From: Scleromitrula shiraiana
Taxonomy: Eukaryota; Ascomycota; Leotiomycetes; Helotiales; Sclerotiniaceae
Direction: 5' to 3'
Assembly (NCBI GenBank): GCA_028455995.1
Contig: JABELC010000010.1
Coordinates: 1 to 64,000, forward strand
Length of the DNA stretch: 64,000 nt
The position numbers and the translations under genes are program-made. The notes beneath the pieces are model-generated. The model was not told the DNA's origin. It saw only the letters and a list, made by a program, of their open reading frames with translations, and did no database searches. This document shows, piece by piece, positions 54,413 to 64,000 of this stretch; position 1 is the first letter of the stretch, and every line of letters begins with the position of its first letter.

Positions 54413-56244
54413 TCAAACTTCCTTTACAGCCTCGTCACTTGTCTTCTTCTCAATACTATTCAGTGGCATAATCACATGTTCATCGACATCTTTCCTTCTA
54501 ACATCTTCATCGACACATTTGAATAGAACATCCATTTCCTCCAAACTCAGACCTTTCGTCTCAGGAAGGAACCAAGTGAAGATGAATGCAGCCGAGTTAA
54601 ATGTTCCGAAAATCTATTATATCAGCAATCGTTAGTTTCATGTAGCATTAAATTCATATGCGGAATGATATACCATCCAAGTTTTCCATCCAATGTTCAA
54701 CACCGCGATGGGAGTTTCCTTGGAGACAACATAATTGAAGAGCCAAACAACCATGACACTAATTGCCATTCCCCAGTCACGAATTCGAGTTGGATATATT
54801 CTGATATCATTAGTGTGTTGGTATCCATGATAATGCGGTAACTTACTCCCCAATATACACCCAAGCGATTGGTCCCCAAGACATGGAATAGAAGACGACG
54901 AAAAGGTAGATAATTGCCATCTAAAAAGATTAGATAATGAGTCAAACAATTTGATGATGTATAACTACCATTCCCTTGCCGCTCGGTGTGTTATTAGTCA
55001 ATTGACCAGCGGTTGGCGGATGTGTAGCAAGAACTGCGCCGAGAGAAAACATCATTATTGCCATGCCGGCACTCCCAATACTCAAAAGAGTTCTTCTTTT
55101 GAAATGTTGAATCTATTCGAAATTAAGGTCAGTAGTATTCTCGTAGTATAGTTTTGAGATTACAAAATGAAACATCTATGTTCAAACTCACTCCAGCAAC
55201 CAAGAAGATAACAGTGGTGGCCACTTTGAGACAAGTGAAAATTCCACTAGCAAAAAGAGCTGCATTCTGAGCAGTGAAACCAATCTGTTTAAACACCGTA
55301 GGTCCATAATACAAAATTCCATTATGTCCGCACCAGATACTGAAGAATGATATGCCACATCCCCAAACAAGACGAAGAAGATTTCTTGATTGAAATAGTT
55401 CAGTGATTGATCTACCGGAAGTCGCAGCAATTTCTTCTTCAATTTGAGCATGCATCTCCGCGATCTCAGTTTTGATGTCCAAGTCATCCGGAGTCGAGCG
55501 TCTAAGATAGCATAATGCTTTCTCCACCTCATCCCATCGATTCTGCCTGGCCAACCATCTTGGGGACTCAATTATGAAGAATGATCCCAGTATGATGATT
55601 GTGGCAATAATGATCTGAATGCCCAATGGTGCTCTCCATTGCTTGCTTGTAGGTTGCAAATGTAGCGAGCATCCATAAGTTGTCCAATACGCCAGCAATC
55701 CGCCACAAACAAGAAACATCTCAAAGAGTCCCATCAAGAATCCTCGTAGTTCTTTCGGTGCTGTCTCGGCAACAAATACCGGAGTAAGGTTACTGACCAT
55801 TCCAACACCGAAACCAGAGATAACCCGGCCAGCATAGATCATAGAAAGTGACGGTGGTTGGGCAGCAGTTTGGAGAATTCCACCAAGCATAAGAAAGCAG
55901 GCTGCAATAGTCATTGCTGGCTTTCTACCGAGATACTTTGCGAGAAGAGCTGGAACTATAGCTCCAAAGAATGCACCGGCATTGAGCAATGCTACAATAT
56001 TGGATGAGACATATGCTGAGTGTGCTACACTAGTGGAGAGCTTGAAATCCGTAGCGAAACTGATTAAAGGTCGTCAGTAAGTTATTTTTTCCTCGAAGGG
56101 GGAGTTTTGAAGTCACCTTTTCAGAGCCACTACAGACCCCGCAACACCTGTGTCGTACCCAAACAGCATAGAAGCCGTATTGGCGACAGCGGCAGTAAAA
56201 ACTGCACCTCTATGTTTTGATAGGAGTGCTAAAGTCGAAGACAT
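54413..56244 (-). CDS. MFS sugar porter (hexose/quinate-type transporter)
   Basis: A 513-residue, 12-helix major-facilitator transporter. Six exons: 56117-56244, 55192-56059, 54969-55112, 54847-54920, 54674-54800 and 54413-54613, with five introns of 46-79 bp. The start MSSTLALLSKHRGAVF leads to LFGYDTGVAGSVVALK. Sugar-porter signatures follow: KYLGRKPAM, AGRVISGFGVGMVSNLTPVF, ETAPKELRG, ESPRWLARQNRWDEV and the terminal PETKGLSLEEMD. YSMSWGPIAWVYIGEIYPTR spans the fourth intron and matches the helix 10 region. The protein should sit in the plasma membrane and import a sugar or a quinate-like acid by proton symport; the substrate cannot be assigned. All junctions keep frame and family motifs, so the gene looks functional. 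Confidence 0.9.
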
Positions 56245-58188
56245 GACTGATCTGGTGACTTTGACGAGAATTGAAGAAAGTACAAATGATATAACATATT
56301 TCTATCTTGGATGGATCTATTTGAAGAAAGACACATTTACTGCTGCAGAACTTGGCAATATCTTTGCAGGTGAAGAATAGTGAAAATTCTACTGTTGATC
56401 GCACAATCACCTAATAAATGACCTTGAAGGAATATAATGGTGCATGGTGGGGCACATGCCTTCGCTGACCACAGTTTCTTCATTGGGCTAACATCCCCCG
56501 AACCCACGAACCATAGCTATCATATCATATCATCTGCGACGTATATTGAGAGCTTACCATGTAAGATATATGCCACTAATGAAACCTTGCAGGAAAGTTT
56601 ATTCGCTGGTTAAGTATGAGATGATTTTCAGTTAAAATTCATCGCTCGAGTTCTATATTCGGAGCTGAAATAGTATCTAATCAATTCAGTATTCGTCAGC
56701 TTCTACAATCTACTCTCGTACGAGATCAATGTACTTTTTCCATATCGGCAACAAACGATAAAGCTTACGAACAGACTGTAACTAGGCTTGTGCGTGAACG
56801 AAAGGAAACGGGCCGGTCCTCAGCCCTAGCAAATCATTTCGATCTCCATGGTGGAGATAATGAGGACCATCCCGCAAACTAAAGACTGATTCCCACTCTT
56901 TTTGAGTTCTTTCTTTTCTCTTCAACCACCGGAATCGGAATTAGACTTCATCTCGTCTCTTATAACTCGATATCAATTCAAAATAGGGTAACATGGTGAG
57001 GCTCGTCTCAAGAAGAAAATTGCTATCCTAGTGAAATTTCTAAAATGCCGTGTTTGCAAGGGTCTATGATAAGCGATCTTGATCGGGTAAGGCATACCGT
57101 TAGATCTTGACCTTGTTCTAGAACGGCAGAGATACCTCGATGGGGAAGTCAAATTCTGAGCCGAGATTGTGGCGGGCTTGTAAAGAACCTTATTCGTAAT
57201 AGGGGTCTAGAATATGCCGATTTGAGTCTGGGAAATTTTCTTCTAATTTATGTTTCTGCATGTGTTCACAGTACAGTGGCCAGCAACTTTGCTAGTGGCT
57301 AATCTTCTAACGACGAAACGATGTTGAGATTTCATAGTTGGAAATGATTAGATCTACATGAGATATTGCAGACTTGAGTGAAAAATGACAGGCTAATGCA
57401 CATATTTATTTCACGGCTTTCCCAGGAGACTCAACGGAAAGCAGAGAATGCCCAGAATGAAAATGGTATGATGTCCTCTATCTCCTCTACTTCTATCTAG
57501 GAAATCTCTTGATTTCGGTACAAACTGAAGAAAGCATATTTTCGCCAAACATCGATCATTGAAGAGATTAACGAGTACGATCAAGTATCCAACGAAGCAA
57601 AAGATCAGCCACTTGGGTCCCGATAGATTGGAAGTAGAAAGCGTGGCTGCGTCGATCATGGTTGTATTGCAGACATCCATCTCTTGTAGTCAACAACTGT
57701 GGGATAGAATTTCAAATATCTACAAACAAGGGTCAAATAAACACTCAAAATGGCAAATTTGGTTCCTGCAGTTAAAACCATTAGGTGTTTACTTGAACAT
57801 GTACTACCAGTACTATACACCAAACTAATCCGCCATGGTCCATTAAAACCCAGAGATCACCCCACCCCACGAAGAATATCAGCATTATTCCTTCCTATTG
57901 AATTCTCAATCCATCAACTTACAGTCACTTCATTCACATTTGATGTCATGGTCACGTGATTACTCTTTCTCTTTCTCCAGGACGTCACAGTTATTCCTAT
58001 CAAGAATGAAAATTCTTTGTACATTTGGTAGACCCCGCATCGGTATAGCTCATCCCAATGATTTCTTTCATCGCCTCACTTAAAATCAGCTCAGAACCAA
58101 CATCTCATATTGACATTTCAAATCCAAATATCCAAACATTTCAACTCGAACCAACATATCGAGCAACACCGGAAGAACAATTATCAAA
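56245..58188. other. Long intergenic region, no firm gene
   Basis: Two kilobases between the transporter start and the next gene. A minus-strand ATG frame at 57411-57680 (MDVCNTTMIDAATLSTSNLS, then WLIFCFVGYLIVLVNLF) has a membrane-like segment but no other support. CT-rich DNA at 57960-57985 and 58190 fits a promoter. No RNA gene was recognised. Confidence 0.45.
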
Positions 58189-58725
58189 ATGTCGGCAAGT
58201 AAACGAAGCAGTTCGCAAAAACTCAATATCCCTACTTCCTCCATCAAGGGCGATGCAACGTCCCCTATCCCGGTCGCAACAAGTATACCCGCATCTTCCA
58301 TACCGACCGATCAACCCACACTCACCATCAGCGATCATCTCCAAAACATGCTCGATTTCACATCTACCCTCCTCGCCCTATTCATCGCCAGTATCCTCAC
58401 AATAATGTTTCTATACTGGAGCGGAATATACATAGCGCGACGAATACTGGGTGTAAAATCCGACGAGAAAATAGGAATCTGGGGTAAAACAAGTGTATTG
58501 GATAAGGGACATAAAGATAAGAAGAATGTAGGGTTTAAGGAGGAGAAGAAGGCGAGGAAGGAGAAAGCGAGGGCGGCGAAGAGTTCGGGGGTTGATGGGG
58601 GCGCAGGGAAACTTAGGGTTCATGTTCCGGATGGAGGGGTTAAGAGTGATCATTCGGATGATGAACCGGTTTCTCCGATAGAAGCGTTAGATTTGACGCC
58701 GGAGGTTACGGATGTGTTCAAATAA
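58189..58725 (+). CDS. Single-pass membrane protein of unknown function
   Basis: A 178-residue single-exon protein. The first ~50 residues are Ser/Thr/Pro-rich (KRSSSQKLNIPTSSIKGDAT). One membrane helix lies at about 58-80 (TLLALFIASILTIMFLYWSG), followed by basic residues (IARRILGVKSDEK) that predict a cytosolic C-terminus. The rest is Lys/Glu/Gly-rich (KEEKKARKEKARAAKSSGVD) and ends in an acidic SDDEPVSPIEALDL tail. No signal peptide or known domain was recognised. It has the same overall layout as the protein at 53269-53946, but no sequence similarity I can see. Confidence 0.65.
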   Translation: MSASKRSSSQKLNIPTSSIKGDATSPIPVATSIPASSIPTDQPTLTISDHLQNMLDFTSTLLALFIASILTIMFLYWSGIYIARRILGVKSDEKIGIWGKTSVLDKGHKDKKNVGFKEEKKARKEKARAAKSSGVDGGAGKLRVHVPDGGVKSDHSDDEPVSPIEALDLTPEVTDVFK

Positions 58726-59659
58726 GCAGGGATGATGAATGTGGACAATGGCGGCACTGGCATGTGAGAATGGGTACTTCTTTTCTGTCGCGTCGACTTA
58801 ATGACTTGGATGGAAAGAGAAATTGGCTATTCGACTGGGTATGTCACATCACTTGAACTTTTTTTGTCAAGAGTATAATTTGTTTTAAATATGGCGAACT
58901 TGGCGGTATTGCATAATGGTAGGAGATTCACCGAGTGAAATTTGAATGCTAAAGCAGGCTCGACGGCTTAAATATTTGCAGCGACGATGATGGGGTTCTG
59001 ATATTGTACATTTAGCCACAACTGAACCATCTTGTCTAATTGGCCCACCAAACGTTTTATGAATACTGAATTTAATGATGGATCTAAATGATGTTATTTG
59101 TTCCACATCACTATTATCAATGATTCAATTGTGTGTTTTCATATCCGACAACTATGAATGATGACTAGCTTTCACATGTGGTTCAGGATTCGACGAGGGA
59201 AAACATTAGTCGTAAGACAACAATATAGAGATGATATCCCACTGAGATACATATGAAGTTAAATCTCAATCGATGGTCATTTATAACCGTTCCAAATACT
59301 TCAAAATGCAGCATGAAAATGTATCGATTGAACTGATATCGTAGTTATCGTATATTCCCAAGTGTGTGAGGAATGTTTGTTGATGATGGCCCCTATATGG
59401 ACAATTCCCATCACACCGAGTGTTAGGCAGGGAATTAATTGTATAACAATACTATGCAAAACTAACGAAATGAACTAATTGACAAATACAAATCTAAAAC
59501 TATTCTAGATAATAAGAATTGGAGTGATTGGTGGTGATGGCCATTTAGGTCATTAATCGAATTTGACGACCGCTTGGGGCGATTTGTACGAGCGGCTTGT
59601 AGGCAAACTTCCCGGCCAGCCTCACTCCGCATTCACTCATATAATGTTGCATGTAATAT
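58726..59659. other. Intergenic, no gene recognised
   Basis: Flank leading into the repeat array. An open frame at 59563-59790 (LVGKLPGQPHSAFTHIMLHV) overlaps the first repeat unit and has no recognised domain. Confidence 0.45.
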
Positions 59660-61625
59660 TACAATTTCTGCGACATGCAACGGACAAACCCGAATCATAT
59701 GATGTCCTCATGTTTCTATGTCATCTGCATAGGGGCGCTATTTCCAAGACAAAGAGACAACAACGACACACTATACAACAAGCACAATAAAGTTCCAATC
59801 AAACCAAAACACTTGTAAATCGTATACAAATCCCATTTTCTGTATGAACGGCAGTCCCAGAGAAACTATTCGCACTGAGCATCTTCCCTTGGTGAATCAC
59901 AAATTCTCTGCCAAAAGGATAGGATTCAATACAACAATTTTCGGCTCAAAGGATCTCGATTCGAAATCGTCGCGATCCTAAATAATCGCGACGTTTTTGA
60001 GATATGCAACAAAACCTATAAAGCACATGATGATTCTCGTGTTTTTATGTAATCATGTATACTCAACGCCTAAATAATCGACTCTCTCTAGATATGCAAC
60101 GAAAGCGACAAAATCATGTGCAGATGTCGTGTTTTTATATAATCATCCAAACGACCAATCCGCTAGCCTGTCATGTTCAAGTAGTCCGTTGAGACGTTAT
60201 TTTTGTAGAGGTGATTTTCAAAATAACGGTTATTTTCAAAATAACCGTTTTTTTTCAAAATAACCATTTTCTAGACATGCAACAAATTAGCCCAAATCAT
60301 GTGCGTTTCCCGTGTTTTTATCTAATCATGCCTACAACCAGTCAGGTGATTCAAGTGACAAACAAGGTCATATTCACAAACGCCTAAATAACTTATCTCA
60401 TCCTCAGACCCTTGGAGTTGAACTGAATAATAACTTAGAATGTTACAATATGGGAAAATTACTAATGTTTTAGTACGAAAATGGCCCATTTTTTAATCGA
60501 AGCAAGTTCAACGCTACAAGGGTTTGAGGCACTTTGGGCGTTTTTTTGGTGAGAACCGATTTTGCTTGGTGAGAGCATTTTAATATTATACTTTTATTTT
60601 TTAATTATAATTTATTAAAAAAAGAATTATATCATTTGAAAGTTTTTATTTATTATTATCTATATAATCAGCACTAGATATTTAAATTATATAATTAATT
60701 TAAAATTTTATTTTTAAAAATTTTATATAAATAAAGTTTGTTTTAAATTCGAACTCATTTAACTTTCTTATTTTCAATATTTATATACTAATGATGATTT
60801 TAGGCTTAATCGAATTGTTATTTTAAACTGAATATTCTGTAGATTTGTAGATTGTATTAATGGCGTTGTAGTAATGTTGAAGAGGGTTAAAATAGTTGAA
60901 GTTGAAGTTGGATTTTGAGATAAAATGCTTTAAGTTTAAGGCATGTATCTTGAGAATGGTAGAGCATCTATTCTTTTCAAAATTAACAATTACAACTTTT
61001 TTTAAAGAATTTTTTTATATGGTAAAGGTTAGATCGATTAAGAGATCTTCAATATATTGTTAGATTTATTTAAAAGAATTATGATTATTGATTTTTAAAA
61101 GAGTAAGTGCTAATAGTGATTTAAGAATATTTATGTTTAAAAATGCATTTTTTTTTCTTTAAGCATATAGTTATATTTTAATGTTTTAAATTATAGTAAT
61201 ATAATATATATAATTATAATTAGAGAATCTATTTCTATATATGCAATCGGTTTCAATAAATCACAATTGTTCATTAATTAATTATTACATTTTAAAAAGT
61301 TGTTGATTCATCGATTTGTTTATATTTACACTAAAGCTAGAACCATATACTCTCAGACCCTTCGGTGCACCTCAGGTAAAAAATGAATATTATTGGTCAA
61401 AAATTTTATGTGGGGCAAAATATCGAAGGGTCTGAGGATGAGATAATAAATAACATCTTATTTTCCAGATATGCAACAAACCAACTCAAATCACATGAGA
61501 TTCTCGTGTTGATATCAACAGTGTTCAAGAACAAAAATGCCTAAATAATATAACACATTTTCAGATGTGCAACATATGCACCTCGATCATGTGTTTCTCG
61601 TGTTTTTATAAAATGCACCAACTGT
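59660..61625. repeat. Degenerate array of ~92-bp units
   Basis: At least six diverged copies share a core GAYATGCAACAAA, then CAAATCATGTG, then TTCTCGTGTTTTTAT and AATCATG. The ATGCAAC words lie near 59673, 60004, 60095, 60277, 61470 and 61566. Spacing is about 91 bp between the second and third, twice that to the fourth (one unit decayed), and about 95 bp between the last two. Most units are preceded by CGCCTAAATAA and a pyrimidine-rich TTTTCAG/CTCTCTAG. A TIR element interrupts the array. In one shared frame the core reads RYATK...LVFLxNH, so decayed coding repeats (for example ankyrin-like) cannot be excluded. Confidence 0.6.
60393..61446. mobile_element. Non-autonomous DNA transposon, hAT-like, with perfect TIRs
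   Basis: The left end (60393-60413, starting TTATCTCATCCTCAG) and right end (61426-61446) are exact 21-bp inverted repeats. The element is 1,054 bp and flanked by the identical octamer TAAATAAC (60385-60392 and 61447-61454). Other units of the host repeat array have this site once (CCTAAATAA followed by the TTTTCAG tract), so an empty-site comparison supports insertion with an 8-bp duplication. Eight bases is the hallmark of hAT elements. The inside is highly AT-rich, holds no transposase frame, and has an internal copy of the end motif (CTCAGACCCTTCGG near 61353). A solo end is at 15423-15451. Confidence 0.75.
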
Positions 61626-62420
61626 TAGAAACTATCCACAATATCACGATTTCATCTACTTTACTGTCCAGCCAAATGTCTCTGTTCATACGTATCAAAG
61701 AAAGAGTATATAATTACTCGAAATCTACCATTTTCATAAATAAATAATATGAAGGGGCAAGTAACTAAACTATCCAAGATTGCATATGTAGGTTGAAGAG
61801 AAGATTGATTGTACTACCCCAGCTCAATCTAAATACATTAAAATTAATACCAATATATATCCAACCATAAAGTCCAAAGACCATCAATCTATTACAATTC
61901 CACGTATATAGTTCTCATCTCTAAAGATTAAACCTTTAACATCTGTATATACAGCAAAACCTGAGCTTACACTACTTGAGTATAGACTCCATTGGTTCAA
62001 CAATCCTAAGATTTTAAACCCCCCGTCCCATCCCAACCCACCACGCCCCTCCCCAATTCCCCTTTCTCCTACAAAAACCCCAATGTCAAAACCATACCTT
62101 AAACTACTCACTCCCCATCTCCTACTCTCCCTCTCTCATATAATACAATACAATACCTCCCACACAATCCCATCCCCAGCCTTCACACTTCCTTCGCTTC
62201 ACCCTTGCAGACCCGCGCCACAAAAACGCCACAAAACGCACAAGCCCCTTCACACCCACGTAAGCCCCACCCACCAAAATAAGCGAAGCTAAGACAAGCC
62301 ACAACGCGGGGTAGATTAGATAGATAGATTGCTGGTGTGGTATAGTAGATGTAGATGCTTATTTAGTGATCGTGTATTTGGAGTCGAGAGGAGAGTATGG
62401 ACTATGGGCTATGGGCTATG
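61626..62420. other. Intergenic, no gene recognised
   Basis: The stretch contains CT-rich DNA from about 62030 to 62250 on the plus strand. Frames in it are low-complexity. No gene was supported. Confidence 0.45.
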
Positions 62421-62674
62421 AACTTCCTCCTCTTAGATATCGTATAATCTCAACAAACCGAGCTTCACCTTAACCCGATATAGAATGGATTTCTCATAAG
62501 GCTTGAGATCCAATTGGAAGAAAAAGCAATGTGGATCTTTTTTGAACTCAAATTTTGCAAATCTACTACTACTTTGAGTATGGTTAACGGCGGGAGAGGG
62601 GCTACCCTATTCTATATCGGGTTAAGGTGAAGCTCAGTTTGTTGAGATTATACGGTATCTAAGAGGAGGAAGTT
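62421..62674. repeat. 254-bp foldback element with 66-bp arms
   Basis: Arms at 62421-62486 and 62609-62674 are reverse complements with 64 of 66 matches; both mismatches are C/T differences. The loop is 122 bp. The left flank ends TATG and the right flank begins TATG, a possible 4-bp target duplication. It could be a MITE or foldback transposon, or a hairpin RNA locus. No coding sequence lies inside. Confidence 0.85.
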
Positions 62675-64000
62675 TATGGGGAATTTGGAGTATTTGTCTA
62701 GTAGTGTGGGATGGTAGTACGTACTGGGATATCTGAGTAGATGTTGTGTGATGGGTTTATATATCGAAATATTTCACTTCGAAGTATAGATATAGATATC
62801 CATACAGAATATCCGGGATATTGGTTACGCTGGTGATAGATATAAGATGATGAAATCCTAATAATCTGCTGGATTTTGCGCAATAGTATACTCTTATCTA
62901 CGCCCGTGACATCACATCACACCACACCACACTATTATCTATCGCTTGTTTGATTTTTTTTGTTTGATTTGTTGATTGATTTATCTATCTCTTCCTATGT
63001 AAAACCTAAGTCTCTTCCCCCTTTCTCCCATATCTCCCACACAATCTATTTTGCATTCATCCGTCTCTCACCCTTCACATATCAAATTCAAAATCTCTAA
63101 ATAGATCTCCAGAGTTCCCAAGCCATCCCAGCGTAACTCAAATCAAATCAAATTAACAAACGAACGAACACGAACAAAAAGGCAACCTAAATTCAATTCA
63201 ATTCAATTCAAACCGATCCCAATTCATCCTTTCCCTACCCAACCAGGACCCAGTAACAGTAATAGTAACAGTAACAGTAAAGAGCGTAGAGTACGAAACG
63301 GAAAGAATTAAACAAGTAAATCCCCTCCCCCCTTCATTCATCCCGCCTTCCTCCCCATCGATCCGGTGCACTAATTCCACCCCTTCATTCAAAACAAGCG
63401 TAGCTATCCCCCCCCTTACCGATACTGGTTGATCGATATATCGTAAGTTGGATCCGATTTAACTCAAGCCAGCATCTACTCGTATGCAAGCTCAACCACA
63501 ACAACATACCAACCACACTGACAAACCATCAATCTCCGCCCGATCGACCGCTTAATTCTCAAAAGAAATGAATATATAAACAAGAAGGAGACGAGATAGA
63601 ACAGAACGCAAGTACGCTTCAATTGAAAGAGAAAGCTCAAATTCAAAGACAAGTTTCGCTTCGCTTTGGTGCATTGCATTGCGCTGCGCTGTAATATGTA
63701 TGCTATAGTATGCTATGATATGCCACGCTTCGCTGAACTACAATTTAAAATTTCAATATGACTGAACATCTCAATGATCAAAAACGACGATGAAAAGAAT
63801 ATGGAAAACTGATTTTGAACATGGACAAATGTGGATGAAGTATAATAGGAAAAGACAAAAGAAAATCATAAAAGTATGTTCATGTGAATCCGTCAATCAT
63901 CATTAAAGGAGTGTTATGCTTTTGCTGCAAGCACGCCCAAGGAAAAAGAACAGATGTAAAGAGTTGAAACAAATCAAATCAAACTACAAAACAAAAAAAC
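62675..64000. other. Intergenic to right edge, promoter-like
   Basis: No gene was supported. The stretch has CT-rich tracts (63010-63080), a TAACAG microsatellite (63246-63281), and AATTC/AATCAA runs near 63140-63210. Together these resemble a long leader or promoter, perhaps for a gene beyond the window. Confidence 0.4.

Noticed and set aside
59563..59790. 75-codon frame overlapping the first array unit
   Set aside because: It starts without an ATG and shows no domain; better explained as part of the degenerate repeat.

Overview
This is nuclear DNA of a filamentous ascomycete. Supporting features are short introns (mostly 46-92 bp) with GTNNGT-type donors and CTNAC/CTGAT-like branch sites, CT-rich leaders, AT-rich intergenic DNA, and fungus-specific families: GH76 mannanase, SesA-type NLR, GPI-anchored serine/threonine-rich protein and a fungal CCDC137-like factor. 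The protein character and the scatter of broken NLR, Hsp70-like and SGNH-hydrolase genes would fit a Leotiomycete such as a Sclerotiniaceae relative, but that placement is inference only. Exon coordinates below come from reading splice junctions by eye. Every multi-exon model was checked for an open frame and a total length divisible by three.

Layout. 0-3 kb: the 5' end of a GH76 alpha-1,6-mannanase running off the left edge, a small foldback element and an NB-ARC relic. 3-9 kb: FAD monooxygenase, RNA polymerase III subunit Rpc4 and a secreted GPI-type protein with a duplicated cysteine module. 9-13 kb: a decayed block with an Hsp70/actin-fold pseudogene and an SGNH-hydrolase pseudogene. 13-22 kb: diverged tandem repeats, a mitochondrial-type rhomboid protease, an F-box protein, a Nudix hydrolase and two low-complexity proteins. 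23-27 kb: a broken SesA-P-loop NLR beside an intact ankyrin protein. 27-39 kb: a zinc-free MDR oxidoreductase, a very large TFIIIC Tfc3-related protein and a CCDC137-like ribosome-biogenesis factor. 41-49.5 kb: AIM6-like phosphodiesterase, a five-finger C2H2 protein, a DHHC palmitoyltransferase and a tail-anchored UBC6-type E2. 50-52 kb: a decayed 2EXR/F-box-like gene and an inverted fragment of the same family. 53-59 kb: two small membrane proteins and a six-exon MFS sugar transporter. 59.6-64 kb: no intact gene, but a degenerate repeat array interrupted by a TIR element with 8-bp target duplication, and a 66-bp-arm foldback.

The intact genes are mostly unrelated housekeeping genes and do not form an obvious cluster or pathway. 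Two products (Rpc4 and the Tfc3-related protein) serve RNA polymerase III transcription. The unusual material lies in the accessory stretches between them: pseudogenes kept largely in one frame with stops that could be C-to-T changes, and three or four palindromic or transposon-like elements. I found no complete new multi-gene system. The best candidates for something undescribed are the TIR element with its host repeat array, the 254-bp foldback, and the duplicated C-x10-C-x4-C surface protein.
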